From Scatophagus argus (lineage: Eukaryota > Chordata > Actinopteri > Scatophagidae), in the NCBI RefSeq assembly GCF_020382885.2, contig NC_058506.1, positions 22,530,318 through 22,594,317 on the forward strand: DNA of 64,000 bases, given 5' to 3'. The notes under the pieces were generated by a model that saw nothing but the letters and a program-made list of their open reading frames with translations, did no database searches and was not told the DNA's origin. The translations under genes and the position numbers were made by a program. Positions 31,234 to 43,900 of this stretch are shown here, piece after piece (the first letter of the stretch is position 1; each line of letters opens with the position of its first letter).

Positions 31234-34200
31234 ATGGCGGCCGTGGCTGCAGAGCCAGGAGCTGCGGCGGTTCCGACAACAACAATAACCGCGGCCACGG
31301 ACGACGAGGGCCCACCAGAACCGGGCCCAGTCGGCCAAGGACCCCTGCTGGAGACCGACGAGCCGCGGGAGTACGGCCCGGCCGTGGAGCCGGTCGTCCT
31401 TCGGGTGGAGGATGGTGGGGACGGGGAGGAGTGCCGCCATGTCAGGCCGGAGCTGGACCCCGCGGCGGGAAAGGCGCTCTCTGATAGCGTCGTTAACGAT
31501 GAACTGATCAGTAACTTCCCGGTGGATCGAATCAGCATGGACCGGTTCTCTCCCGGTGTACCGGGGGATCCAGAGGGCGGCGGGAACGTGTCTGTGCAGG
31601 CGGTGTATCGCAGCATCCTGGCGGACCCGCAGCCCTCCGCCGTCTTTCTGCACTCCTTCCCGGCTCCCCCTGCCGTCACCGAGGCCGGGCTGTCCCTGGC
31701 GGAACCGGCGGAACCGACTACCAATGTAACGACAGACCGGGCAGAGACTTCAGATCGAGACAGAGGCTACACGGCTTTGATCCAAGAGGAGCTGAGGCCT
31801 GACCCCGCGGAGGACCCTATGTTTGACGGAACCGCGGACCGGCTGTCAGTCCCGGATGGCCTGGATCCGGACGCGGTTTACGTCCAAAACTCGGCGGGGA
31901 CGGAGGAGCTGCCGGGCCGTGGCCTGCGGGACTCCTCCCCGCCCTGCCGGTCTCCGAAGAGGCGGCTGATGACTGATACCGTGAAGCAGGAAAACCCCAG
32001 CGGCGATGAATCTTCCCGACCAGAGTCCGGGCCTGAACCTGGTCTCGGTGCTCCGCCCCTGGCTTCTGTGCAGGATCTCAGTCCCGGGTCCGAGGTCCGG
32101 GTCTCCCTTGACCACGTCATAGATGACGCACTTGTGGTGTCCTTCCGGGTGGGTGAGAAGGTGTTCTCCGGGGTGCTGATGGATGTTTCCAAAAGGTAAA
32201 ACTACTTTAAACTAAAATTCCTAAACTCTATTGATAAAGGATTATTTAATTACCCCATAAATTAATATTTTGAGTTTTTTGTGTCCTGATATAAACAAAG
32301 GAAAGTGTGGAATCAGCTGCTGTTTGTCCATCCAATAATGGCCATGGACTAAAAGCAGTAAAATTCAGACATCAAAGACATTAATTGTGTTTGAAATAGT
32401 TTTGTCCCCCAATGAAGAAATGAGTGATTCAAAGTCACAGTGTTGCAGGACTCGTGAGATTACTGTTCCTTTGGTTCCAGTTTCTTTTACCAGTGAATTG
32501 ATTATTTATTTAGATTTGTTTTTAGTATGTTGAAATACTAGTTGATTATTTTCCTGTGGGCTGACTTTTAAATAATAGTATCTGTTCAGTTTGTACAAAG
32601 ACGTTAAAATTTGGAAAATGTTTCATTTTAACCTTTCCGCTTTAATTTCAATAAACTCCACACGGTCATTGATGTGGAAATCTTTTAATCTTTGAAATGA
32701 GAGCATCCTGCCTGCACGACCACCAACACACCGACCAAAACGTATTTTATTACCTTTTGTTTTAGTTTCTCTTCTGTCTTCTGACATACCAAACCTTGAC
32801 CTCAAAACCAAAATGTGAATTTTGTGCTCCTTCACATCCTTACCATCTGATGTTTGAAGCTTTGTGACGCAGCTGCTCCACTCTGACACTCCTCTGTTTT
32901 CATGCTCTGTTTTTGTTTTGGTGTGTTCAGGTTTGGACCGTACGGTATTCCCATCACGGTGTTTCCCAGACGGGACGATCGGTGTCGACCTCAGGTGTCT
33001 GTGCAATCACAGCCTGTTACCAGTGATGATGTATCCGCTGAAAAGGATGAGGTCGTAGTGGGCCCTGCATCCCCGCCCCCTCCCCATCTCCAACCCTGGA
33101 CCTCAAAACCGCCGCCGCTATTCCAGGAGGGTGCACCATATCCCCCTCCTCTGTTCATCAGGGACACCTACAACCAGGCCTTACCTCAGCCACTGCCACG
33201 CAAGATCAAACGGCCAAAGCGGCGGTACCGCTGCGAGGAGCCGACCTCCATTATGAATGCCATCAAGCTCCGCCCCCGGCAGGTACTCTGCGACAAATGT
33301 AAAGGGGTGGTGTCTTCAGGCGGGCACAGGGAGGCTCGACGAGGTCCGGTGGATCTGAGGGGTGAGGAGGCGTCCCGGCGGCGACGACCAGCTGAAGGAC
33401 CTATCTCCTCAGAGGTAAAACGGCTGAGGAGTGACGACAAGGGAGGACGCGCTGCTGCAGACAGACGCTCGTCATCGGGGATACGTGTGTCATCTTCATC
33501 ATCATCTTCTTCTCGCCGTGTCCTGAGGGGTGTGGCTTCATCTTCATCCTCGTCACCATCCTCGTCCAATCGCATGTGTCTGAAGCTGAACTCTAAGAAG
33601 GTTCTGGCCAAAAGTTCTGCTGCTGATCGCTCGAAAGCGCGACAGGTTCTCAAGAAGTTAGCGAGGAGTACTCAGCCACCACCGCCTCCACATCGCCGGC
33701 CCAAAGAGCAGAACCAGAATCAGAACCAAGGTCAGAGCCAGAACCAGGACCGCACAAAGGCTGTGACCCGGGCCGCAGCATTGCAGAACCACAACCAGAA
33801 GGTCCACTTCACTCGCCGCCAGCACCTCAGTGGCTCCACCGTCAGCTCGAGCTCCCACACGCCCCTTCCACCCAGAGTGCGCCTCAAACCCCAAAGGTAT
33901 CGTACCGATGACAGCCAGGTGCCCTGCTCCTCTTCCTCATCCTCCTGCTCCTCCTCCTCCTCCCCCCCGTCAAAACAGAGTACTCGCTCATCGCCTCCCA
34001 AATCTGATTTAGGCCCAACACTCACACCCACATCTAGCACAGCCATGCCCACTGCCCCATCCCCTCCCCTAACCACAACTCCTCCTCCGGTCCTCAGCTC
34101 CTGTGCAGCAGGTGTTGCCGTGGAGATGCAGGAGGTCCAGCCCTTTGAAGAGGAGGGGGCGGAGCAGGGACAGGAAGTTGCTGATGAGCAGGTAATGGAT

Positions 34201-34839
34201 CCCCCTCCCTGCTCCTCCTCCCTGGACTCCTCTCACTCAGAGTGCAGTTCCACAGAGACCTTTGACCTCCCCCCTCAAGGAGACCCGCCCTCCTCCTCCC
34301 CGCCACCCTCAGCTCCCACTCCCCCTCCCTCTTCTTCCTCCCCCACCACCCCTCCCTCCAGAGCTGATAGCAAGGAGATGCAGACTGGCGGTGAGGAGGA
34401 GGAGGGAGTTGAAATGAAGAGGCGCCGTAAGTCTTCCACATCCTCCTCCTCCTCATCGTCTTCGTCATCCTCCTCCGTGTTCTCCAAATTGGTGTCCAAG
34501 TGTTTGCTCCCTGACGGTCGGAAGGTGTGTGTTGGTGACATCGTATGGGCGAAGATCTATGGCTTCCCCTGGTGGCCGGCGCGTGTGCTTGGCATCACAG
34601 TGTCGCGGCGCGGCGACACGGGGCTGGCAGTGCGGCAGGAGGCACGTGTCTCCTGGTTTGGTTCTCCCACCACCTCCTTCCTGCCGCTAACCCAGTTGTC
34701 ACCCTTCCTGGAGAGCTTCCAGTCCCGTTTTGACAGGAAGAGGAAGGGGCCGTACCGCCGCGCCATCGCCGAGGCCGCCAGTGCTGCCAAACAGCTAACG
34801 CCTGAAGTCCGGGCACTGCTCACACAGTTCGAAACGTAG
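31234..34839 (+). CDS. pwwp2a: PWWP domain-containing protein 2A
   Basis: This is a nuclear chromatin reader that in mammals binds H2A.Z nucleosomes, H3K36me3 and linker DNA, and bridges to NuRD-type MTA/HDAC complexes. Two coding exons, 31234-32195 and 32931-34839, give 956 residues; human PWWP2A has 755. The start MAAVAAEPG matches the family; an upstream in-frame ATG at 31186 is less likely. Conserved blocks are GSEVRVSLDHVIDDALVVSF, RFGPYGIPITVFPRR, WTSKPPPLFQEGAPYPPPLF, SIMNAIKLRPRQVLCDKCK, KVHFTRR and PPRVRLKPQRYR. The PWWP domain lies at about 852-920 (VCVGDIVWAKIYGFPWWPA, SWFGSPTTSF), and the protein ends TPEVRALLTQFET. The extra length is Ser/Pro/Arg-rich low-complexity linker with several Ser runs. 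The intact N-terminus excludes PWWP2B. Polyadenylation signal candidates at 36365 and 38597. Confidence 0.96.
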
Positions 34840-37634
34840 CATCAGCTACTGCTGCCAACACCTCCCCGCCCCTCCACATGTGCCATGCCCCCTCCCGCTC
34901 TGCCCGCCCACTACAGGAAGTGGGACGAGCTTGTCCCTTCTCTTCCTCAGACTGATCCCTGTCTGTCTGTCAGACTGATGCAGACAGATGGACGGTGTGC
35001 ATTTTTCTATTTCTTGTTCTTCCTGTTGGAGGAGGAGCTGGAGCTTTGGATTTACCCGTCAGTGTTCAGGGGAGCTGTGGGTGGGGCTTATTTCTGGGGT
35101 TACATTCTCCCGTTTTTCATAGAGGTCCTCATTTTCAGGCAGGTGTCAGTCAGCAGCAGCGTTTCCACTTGTCTCAGTGTCTCAGCATTGTCTTCATTTT
35201 CGGTCTCTTAAAGGGTAACTTACTGAGTTTACACTTAGTCAGTTTACCAGCCTGCTTAGAGAATAACCCTGGTGATCTCGTTGAGATGCCATCAGATCAT
35301 GATATGGAGGTGTGGTTTAAGGACGTGGCTCTGTGAATCAGGAGGCTTTAGTGAAAGACACTGTCCAGATGTACTATGGGAAATGTAGGCTCCAGTCACG
35401 CTGCCCTGAAAATTCAGCCTAATGATTGGCTGACAGAGCTGGCTGGGTCAAATGATGAGACAACTGAATCACGATAATGTCACACACGTGTATGAGTGAG
35501 AATGACTCCGTAATGTAAACACTAATTAAGTAGAGCTAAGATAAGAGTTGCTAAGGTAGGTTCAGCTGCACTGAATGCACGTGTTGATGTTTCGATTGAT
35601 CGAAAGGTCAGACGTCTCGTTTTAGTAAGATTTTCTCTCCTGAAACAGATTTTAATTGCATTGTAAGTTCACATTCGATGCTGTCCGGCATGTTTGCCGC
35701 TCGTCAGTCTGGTGGGCGCCATAGTGTGAAACGCTGTGATATGCTGACGTGTCACTTCCTGTTGTGTTGGTTGTCACGGTTCTGCTGAGGAACACCCACA
35801 GACTGAAAACATTTATTTTATACTATCTTTCTAAATGATTAAAACTGTGAAACACAAAGTTGTCCAAACTGAGGCCAGGGGGCCCAAACAGGGTTCCGAG
35901 CTGAGTCAGGGTGGCCCTCACTTCCTTATCACGCACTCATCTTTGTTCTGACTGACACAAACATAACAAAAAGTATTTTCTCACGTTCTTTGATTGGTTC
36001 ATAACGTCAGACCCCGCTGATCGGAGTACCGTTGCCATGGCAACAGTGTTCCTACTGAAACAATACAAATGAAAATGAAACTAAAGCGAGTCCCGTAACT
36101 GATCAGCTGACATCTCACTCGTCCTGTTTGAGACCCCGGAGCCTCGGTTTATCAACATTAGACTGACAGACGGACAGGTAGGACACACTGACTGTTAGAC
36201 AGGACAGCTGCTCTGTTCTCATGATGATGATGTTGAAGATGAAGGTGGATTTTCCCTCTCTGTTGTTTGTAGTTTCAGCTGTCAGACTCTTTTTACCGTC
36301 TGTTTGCAGATCAGAGATCTTGAACTAAAAACTGTTGGGACAAAGTAACAGAAACACGGACAAAAATAAAAGAGAAACCATCTGAGAGTCGATCTGTGTA
36401 CTTGTTTTTTTCTGATGTTTTAAATCTATTAAAAACTGTCAAACTTCTCTTGAATCGTCATCGTCGTCATTTAAAGCTTCATTCTTCTTCTGTGGTGATT
36501 TTATTGTCGGGGTCACGGTGGTGCCTTGCTCAGCAGCTCGCTGGCTGCATACCTCAGATTTTCTCACCTGCAAACAGATGTTTTGTAAATGGGTCTCCAC
36601 AGATGTTTTTACCAAAAAGTATCAGCATCGATGAAGTAACATTTTGGTTTGTACTGATAAGTCTGTTCAAAACTTCACTGAGATGTTCTGTATTTTTAGA
36701 CACAAGTCAGTGGATTTAATGAGGCTGAAACTTGATGCAAAAACTAGTTGGTTTAATGTTAAAGCGTCAACAGGTTTTAACCTGACACCATTCACACATG
36801 CTGCTGATTTTAGGTAAAAACATCTCTGACAACCAGAGTGGGAAAACACTGTTAGCTGCTGACTAAATACCTGAACATGTAATCACGTATTTGATCAGTT
36901 CTGTTCATCAGCAGCTGCTTACTAACAACATATCAGCTATTAGATGATGGTATGATAATGTGTTTGTTTCTGCTGAAAACACAGACAGCAACATCAGTTA
37001 GTGCTGTTATAACAGTAAGTCAAGTATCAAGTATTATTATTGTCTATATAATATATATATGAACTGTACTGCATAAAATAACTGTCAAAATGTTAAGAAG
37101 GTTTCAAATACAGCTTCACATCCATTAATCAGGTGACATCCAGGAAAATATTCAAACTGTTTTAGCTTTAGCCTCAATGCAGAGAGATGAAATTGCTTAA
37201 GAGAGGTTTGACAGAATATAACACATATCCTGTGTCTGATGACCTCATCATTGTCACCTGTCTCATCCTGATGACGTCAGCAGTGACACCTGTTTGTCTG
37301 TGTTCTCTCTTTCTGCAGCACAACTCTGAAGAGCTGCTGATGCTGAGTGATGATTGGCTAAGAGGCTGCGTGCGGAGTCAGAGCAACTGATGACCATTCA
37401 CATGGACATAAATAATGAATTATTTAAGTGAAGAGTTTATATTTATAAAGATAAAGAAGCTTATTCACCACTTTCATCTGATCAGCGTTTCCATGGATAC
37501 CAGATTCAGACCGATGACAAGTTTTTATTTTGCGTCCTCCAATCAGCAATCAGAAAATTTAACAATCAGCTCATTTTTTTAATGTTAAATGACAGATAGG
37601 ATGTTAGCCTAGCTTAGCACAAAGACTGGCAGCG

Positions 37635-37670
<36 letters not shown>

Positions 37671-38687
37671 ATTGATTAATGATCAGGTGCAGAAACAGAA
37701 ACGTTCCTCAACTGTGTTCATACCTGCACAGGTATGTTGTGACCCTGAGTCCTGATCCTACAGTGGAAACAGGTTCACAGTTTTTACATTTCTGTTTCTA
37801 CACCTGGGAATCAGCAGATAGCAGTCGGTTGTAGCAGCTGTTCATAAATTCAACCTTAGCCTCGTGCTAACGTGAGTGGACTTTTATCATCACTAAATTA
37901 AAACGGGTTGCAGCAAACTGGTCCTTGTGTGGAGGCTAGTTAGTACTAAATATGTGTTGTAATTGTTTTGTAGCTAACTGAACCAAATGACAAGGCTAAG
38001 ATTAGCATGCTAATATCTAACCTGCGTTATGGTTGACATTCACCTGGCATTCACCAATTTGGAAAATGCTGTTTCATAATGATTTAATTTGACACAACAG
38101 ACTTCAGATCACTAAATGTTGTGCTAATTTTAATGATAAAACGTCACTCAATTAACATAACATAGCCAGACATTTTCCTTCCGGTGTAAACATTCTTCTG
38201 CTAACTCTGAGCACTCAGATTTCTCCATGTATGCAGACAAATAAAACTACATTTACAAGTATTTGCCATTTAGCCTTTAAACTGTAGTGATAAGAAGTCA
38301 TGCTAGCTCGTGATGCTACAGTACCTGTCCTGTTTGGCCGATGTCTTCCTGAGTGGACAGACATTTACAGACTTAGAACTCAGGAGGGATTTCATGATTT
38401 ATGAAGAGCTGCTGAAACAGTCCTGGTCTGCAGTCTGAACTGGTTCAAACCGGTCTGAACTGGTTATCTGAAGGTTATTTTATGGTTTGAATCCGTCTTC
38501 ACAGACGTTTTTTATTTTTCTGATCGAAAAATGATGCAAATAAGGGACAGCAAACATTATTGTAATATTGTGTATAAACTCCAGATGGTGAATGCAATAA
38601 AAAAAGGCTGCATGTGTGAAATCAAGTCTGTTTTGCTGGATTATTGATCAGTGATTGGCGTTGGATGGAACTAATTTTGCTTGTTAG
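34840..38687 (+). other. pwwp2a 3' UTR and possible downstream exon
   Basis: No conserved protein is seen. A pyrimidine tract plus CAG at 37306-37320 precedes an open stretch of 70 bases (HNSEELLMLSDDWLRGCVRS, stop at 37390) and a polyadenylation signal at 38597, so an alternative terminal exon is possible. A (GT)n tract occupies 37639-37668. Confidence 0.35.
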
Positions 38688-39806
38688 TAGAGGTGTACCG
38701 ATTGCAATTTTCTTGGCTGATTATGATTCCAATATTTCTGTAATTGTGACCTGCCAATACCGATTTTTGCTGATTCCAGTTTTCTTTCTAAGAACTATAA
38801 TATACAATATACAAACAAAAATCAACTTTTCTTCAATGCAAAATTTTACTTTCATATAATAAAAGCAATTGTTAAACTTTACATTTTCCTCTCTTACCTC
38901 TGGAAAGAACTGCAAATAACAATTAACTGAAAATGAGCTGTACACCTAACTTTATCTGACATATTTTGCTTTTTATTTTACTTTACCAAATTCATATAAC
39001 AAAACTAATATCAGTTTCTTTAATCATTTTGCAGTATTCATATAAATTTATTAGATTTCTGAGGCCTCTGAACTATGGAGAACGTCTGATCATCCTCAGT
39101 TTTCCTTGTAATTGCTTTGGTCTTTTCACAGCTCATACTGAGGAAAGACCAGAAAGGCTGCTGGCTTGTGTCTGAGCTCAGGCTAGCTGTGGCTGTGGCT
39201 GTAGCTGTAGCTGTGGCTGTAGCTGTAGCTTTAGCTGTGGCTGTAGCTGTAGCTGTAGCTTTAGCTGTGGCTGTGGCTGTAGCTGTAGCTGTGGCTGTAG
39301 CTATAGCTTTAGCTGTGGCTTTAGCTGTGGCTGTAGCTGTGGCTTTAGCTGTGGCTGTAGCTGTAGCTGTGGCTGTAGCTTTAGCTGTGGCTGTAGCTGT
39401 AGCTGTGGCTTTAGCTGTAGCTGTAGCTGTGGCTGTAGCTGTAGCTTTAGCTGTGGCTGTGGCTGTAGCTGTAGCTGTGGCTGTGGCTGTAGCTATAGCT
39501 TTAGCTGTGGCTTTAGCTGTGGCTGTAGCTGTGGCTTTAGCTGTGGCTGTAGCTTTAGCTGTGGCTGTAGCTGTAGCTGTGGCTTTAGCTGTGGCTGTAG
39601 CTGTAGCTGTAGCTGTAGCTGTGGCTGTAGCTGCTTTTCCTTTGCTAGTTCCTTCAAACTGGGCCTGTTCAGCTGGGTGACGGTGTTTTTAGTGTCTGAT
39701 TAAGTTTGTCGGGTCACTCTGGCCTTACATGTGTCGCAAACTGCGAGCTTGGTGTCCTCTTCACACACAGTGAAGAGCTTGTTAGCGATCGATCGGTGCA
39801 CCTCAA
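38688..39806. mobile_element. Non-autonomous hAT-like element carrying a hexamer array
   Basis: The termini TAGAGGTGTACCGAT (38688) and, on the other strand, TTGAGGTGCACCGAT (ending 39806) are inverted repeats matching at 13 of 15 positions, in the style of fish hAT termini. The flanks CTTGTTAG and CGTTTTAG match at 6 of 8 positions, consistent with a decayed 8-bp target duplication. No transposase is visible inside; much of the interior is the GCTGTR array at 39182-39632. Confidence 0.65.
39182..39632 (+). repeat. GCTGTR/GCTTTA hexanucleotide array with 192-base higher-order period
   Basis: There are about 75 hexamers, mainly GCTGTG, GCTGTA and GCTTTA. A long block with the rare variant GCTATA recurs at 39300 and 39492, exactly 32 hexamers apart, showing higher-order duplication. 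The plus strand stays open as Ala-Val/Ala-Leu dipeptides (39117-39680), which is a by-product of a 6-base period rather than evidence of a gene. Confidence 0.95.
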
Positions 39807-40430
39807 CGTTTTAGTTTATTTTTATTGTTTCATTTAATTGCAGACACAAATATGATTACAAATATGATTTCTTTCTTTTCTGCAGAGCTGAAGATATGTT
39901 TGGTTCAGATGGAGAAAATAAAATATAAAGATCAGGATTTTGCCATCATTGCGAATGACTGAGGTTAAATTCAAAGTTCAATTTAATAACAAGACAAATA
40001 ATATAAAATAGAAATACTCTGATTTGTCTTTATAGTCACTTGATTTCCATCCTAATTTTATTTCAGAAATTAAAAAGTCATGCGCTAAAAAACTGATGAC
40101 GATTTAATCCTTTGTTTCTCAGCTGAGATGTTGCTGGTTTTACTGTCATGCTGCTGTTAACGTTTATGCATCCACGGTCACATAATCATAACGTCACATT
40201 AACATAAAGGAGCTGAACCAGTCACACGAATGCAAGATTTTGTACACAAAGAAAGACAGAATTTAAAGTTTCAAATTATTCATAATTTGTGGAAGACAAA
40301 GCTTCTTCCACCTCCCTGTTAAAAATTAACAGATCACCTGCTGCTGATAATAATCAGTAATTTATAATCAGTGATGAACTGCACTGCAGGGTTACACACT
40401 TGAACTTGAGTAAGTTTCTGTCACATGGAG

Positions 40431-40469
<39 letters not shown>
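40431..40469 (+). repeat. (GT)n microsatellite just upstream of slc23a1 coding exon 1
   Basis: A near-pure GT tract. A second one lies at 40964-40994, in the following intron. Confidence 0.9.
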
Positions 40470-40470
<1 letters not shown>

Positions 40471-40547
40471 TGGTTAATCTGTTGTTCATCTCTGCGGACT
40501 TTCACCTGAACACTCACTATCCCTCGTCTCTCTCTGTTCAGTATTCC

Positions 40548-40961
40548 ATGCTTGATCGTGAAAGAGCTGCAGGTGAAATGGAAGACCGTCAGGTAAGCTG
40601 ATTATTCATTATTGATTTATTATAGAGTGTGAAACATTCTGCCTCACTGACGGGTGGACTGTTGCACAGGTGAACAAACTCATTTCTCTCGTTTTGATGA
40701 AGGAAAACTTCAGCATCAGTATTAGCAGCAATACTACTTACTAGTACTAATATCAGCAGCACACATATTTTAAGGGTCACATAACAGGGTCATGTCTTCA
40801 AAAAGAACTAAAGGTTTGGATGATGTAGTTATCTAATTTATTTTATTTATTTAAAATAAAACAAACACAACAAAAGGGCTGCTGCTCGTCCTTCAGTCGT
40901 GCTGCATATCAGTCACGTGATGTTTCTTCTGGGTCAATGTGACAATGATTCATTCAAAGGG

Positions 40962-40997
<36 letters not shown>

Positions 40998-43900
40998 AAA
41001 AGCTGAACTGTAAATGAATTACAAAGTTTATCATAAAAATGTGAGACAGTAAACCTCATGAGCCTGTAGTACTGATGGGAGTCAGAGACTTACAATCACA
41101 GTATTATTAGTAGTACTTACAGGTGTGTATAGTTTTGATACATGTGGTGTGATGATTTGCACCTCATCAGCTGTTCATAGTAAAAGTGAGTGAGGTCAGC
41201 CTGAGCTGAGGTTGTGTGTGTGAAACACACATCTTCTGTGCGACACGACTTCTTTGTGTTGTTGTGTCAGCTGCTGTGTTTCTGTGTGTGAGTTTCCACG
41301 GCTTCATGAACAACAGTGATGGTTTTCTGATCGTGTCTCAGCTAAAAAATCATGTTTTTATGTTTTGAACCTTTTAAGCTTTTTCTTATTTTCTGTCATA
41401 TATATTTATATAATGTCACGGTGTCGTTTGTTTATTATTAACGTGCTCGAAGTTTTCGACAAAATATTTTCTGGTTTTCCCTCTTGGCCTGCGCTTGAAT
41501 TCCCAGTGAGTTTCCTGATGGATAGACGGCTTTACTTGCAAAGCTGGTGGCAATGTTAGCTGCTGTTAGACAGTTAGCTCAGCTAGCCATGTAGTTACCT
41601 GCAGTAACAGGCGTGTCCCTTTGTCCAATCAGGATCATGACTACGTGGCAGAGGAGCGGGGCCACAAGCTGGACGGGGTTGACCTGCCAATGGGAGAGGA
41701 CAGAAAAAATAAACAGCCAATAACAGCGCTGAAGGCGGGGTCAGACATGATCTACACCATCGAAGACGTCCCACCCTGGTACCTGTGCATCCTACTGGGA
41801 CTGCAGGTAAACCTGGGATCAGCCTGTTTAGACTGGCTTTAAAAAATGATTGCTAAATTTGTACTGGTATATACAGTATCAATTATACAGTTTGGACAAG
41901 GTTTAAACTGGGCCAGCTAGGTGTAGACTGGGTATGAACTGGGTTTACTCTGGATATGAATGATGATGAGATGCTTTAAACTGGGATTTTCGAGGATTGT
42001 ATTTGGACAGTTTTGTCTCAGTGGGTGCAGGCTGGGTGCACGTGAAGGAGAAGCCATGTTTCCTCCAGTCTGACCATCAGAAGTGAGGTAGAAGTGAGGT
42101 CTGTGTTGTTGTCACCAGTTCCAATCTGTCCTCAGCACTACCTGACATGCTTCAGCGGGACTGTAGCCGTGCCGTTCCTTCTGGCTGAGTCCATGTGTGT
42201 CGGTCGAGACCAGAACACCATCAGTCAGCTCATTGGAACTATTTTCACCACTGTTGGATTCACAACTCTGATCCAGACCACCGTGGGCGTCAGGTGAGAT
42301 CAGAGGGGGGGTCAGATGGGAAGCTTGGAGTCAAGTGACACTGACGGGTGTGTGTGCGTCTGTATGTTTGTGTACAGACTTCCTCTGTTTCAGGCCAGTG
42401 CCTTTGCTTTCCTGATTCCTGCACAAGCCATCCTCAGTCTGGACCGCTGGAGGTGTCCCAGCGAGGGTGAGACCATGTGTCGTGTAATTAAACAACAACG
42501 TGATGATGATGATGACAATAAAGTGATCTGTTGTTTTCTTCCTCTGCAGAGGAGATTTATGGGAACTGGAGTCTTCCACTCGACACCTCACACATCTGGC
42601 AGCCACGCATCAGAGAGGTACAGGATTATAATGAGTACAGAGAAGGCAGAGCTAGAATTTTCAGAGAAGTTTTGTTCATCTCTCTGGCAGCTTGATTAAT
42701 ATGCACTTTATTTGTTTGTGTGTTTCAGATCCAGGGGGCCATCATCGTTTCCAGTCTTGTCGAGCTCGTGATTGGTCTGTGCGGGTTGCCAGGTTTGCTG
42801 CTGGAGTACATCGGCCCGCTCACCATCACTCCAACTGTCTCTCTGATCGGCCTGTCTGTGTTCAGCACAGCCGGAGACCGAGCCGGGTCTCACTGGGGCC
42901 TGTCGGCGCTGTGAGACACCTGTCTGCCCTCCTGTCCTTCTGTCTGCCTGGAGATCTTTTTTTCTGTCTCTTTTCCGCTTTTCAACTGAATATATGGTGC
43001 TGTGCAAAAGTCTTAGGCCACCGATTTGTTGCTTTAGCAAAGTTTTAATGACCATCCATATTTCTTTTTTGGGCTCTTTATTAAGATACAAACACAAAAT
43101 ACAGGAAATGTGGAAGCAAAATGTACACAAGCACAGAACAAAATGGGTTCTAGAGGCAAAAGTCAGCGTTTAGTGTGACCTGCCTCGGCAATGAGCACAT
43201 GTTGAGCTCTTCTGGGGAGACTGTCGTGAAGTTTTCTAAAGTAATCTTCTGGTGTAATTTAGCAGGCTTCTTCCTGCACTTCCCAGAGTTCTTCTTTAGA
43301 GTTAGGCTGTCTTTGATTTCTTTCTCAGTCCATGTGATCCATACCGCCTCCATAACATCCAGGTCTGGACTCTGTTGAGGCCAGTACATGGCTGTCAGTA
43401 TTTCATCAGCTGTTTGTCTCTCCAAACATGATTTCACTGCATTGACAGTGTGCCAGTGTGACAGTGTGACTTAAAACTGTCCGTACTTCTCAGCGTTCAC
43501 AATCCCATCAATTCGGACAATATCACCGACACCACTGACAGAAATGCAGCTCCAAACCAGGACAAGCCCTCCACCATGTTTCCTTCCTCCATCTCTCTCC
43601 AACTCTTCTTCTCACATATTGCTGACGACTGGACTCAACAATTTCAAACTGGGATTTGTCACTCCATAACACTCTTTTCCACTGATCTTCATTCCAGTTT
43701 TTATGAGCTTTAGTGTATCTTAGCCTTTTCACTCTGCTTCCTTTCCAAAAAAGTGGTCATTTGGCAGCTACCTCTCCACACAGACCACACCTGATCAAGC
43801 TTCTCAGGACTGTAGAAGGGTCAACTCGGCATCCCGATGAAGCTGCCAGTTGCCGAGCCAGGTCCTTAATGCTCTTCTCCTCATCTCTCAAAGAAGAAAC

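Noticed and set aside
32623-33006. 127-residue minus-strand ORF over the pwwp2a intron
   Set aside because: It crosses a verified exon boundary and has no conserved feature.
33186-34541. Long antisense ORFs opposite pwwp2a exon 2
   Set aside because: They mirror the serine/proline-biased coding strand, show no family resemblance, and the sense strand is a clear PWWP2A.
39117-39680. 187-residue open frame of Ala-Val/Ala-Leu dipeptides
   Set aside because: A period-6 DNA array lacking stops is open by construction. It lies inside a transposon-like unit, lacks splice or start context and has no conserved sequence.
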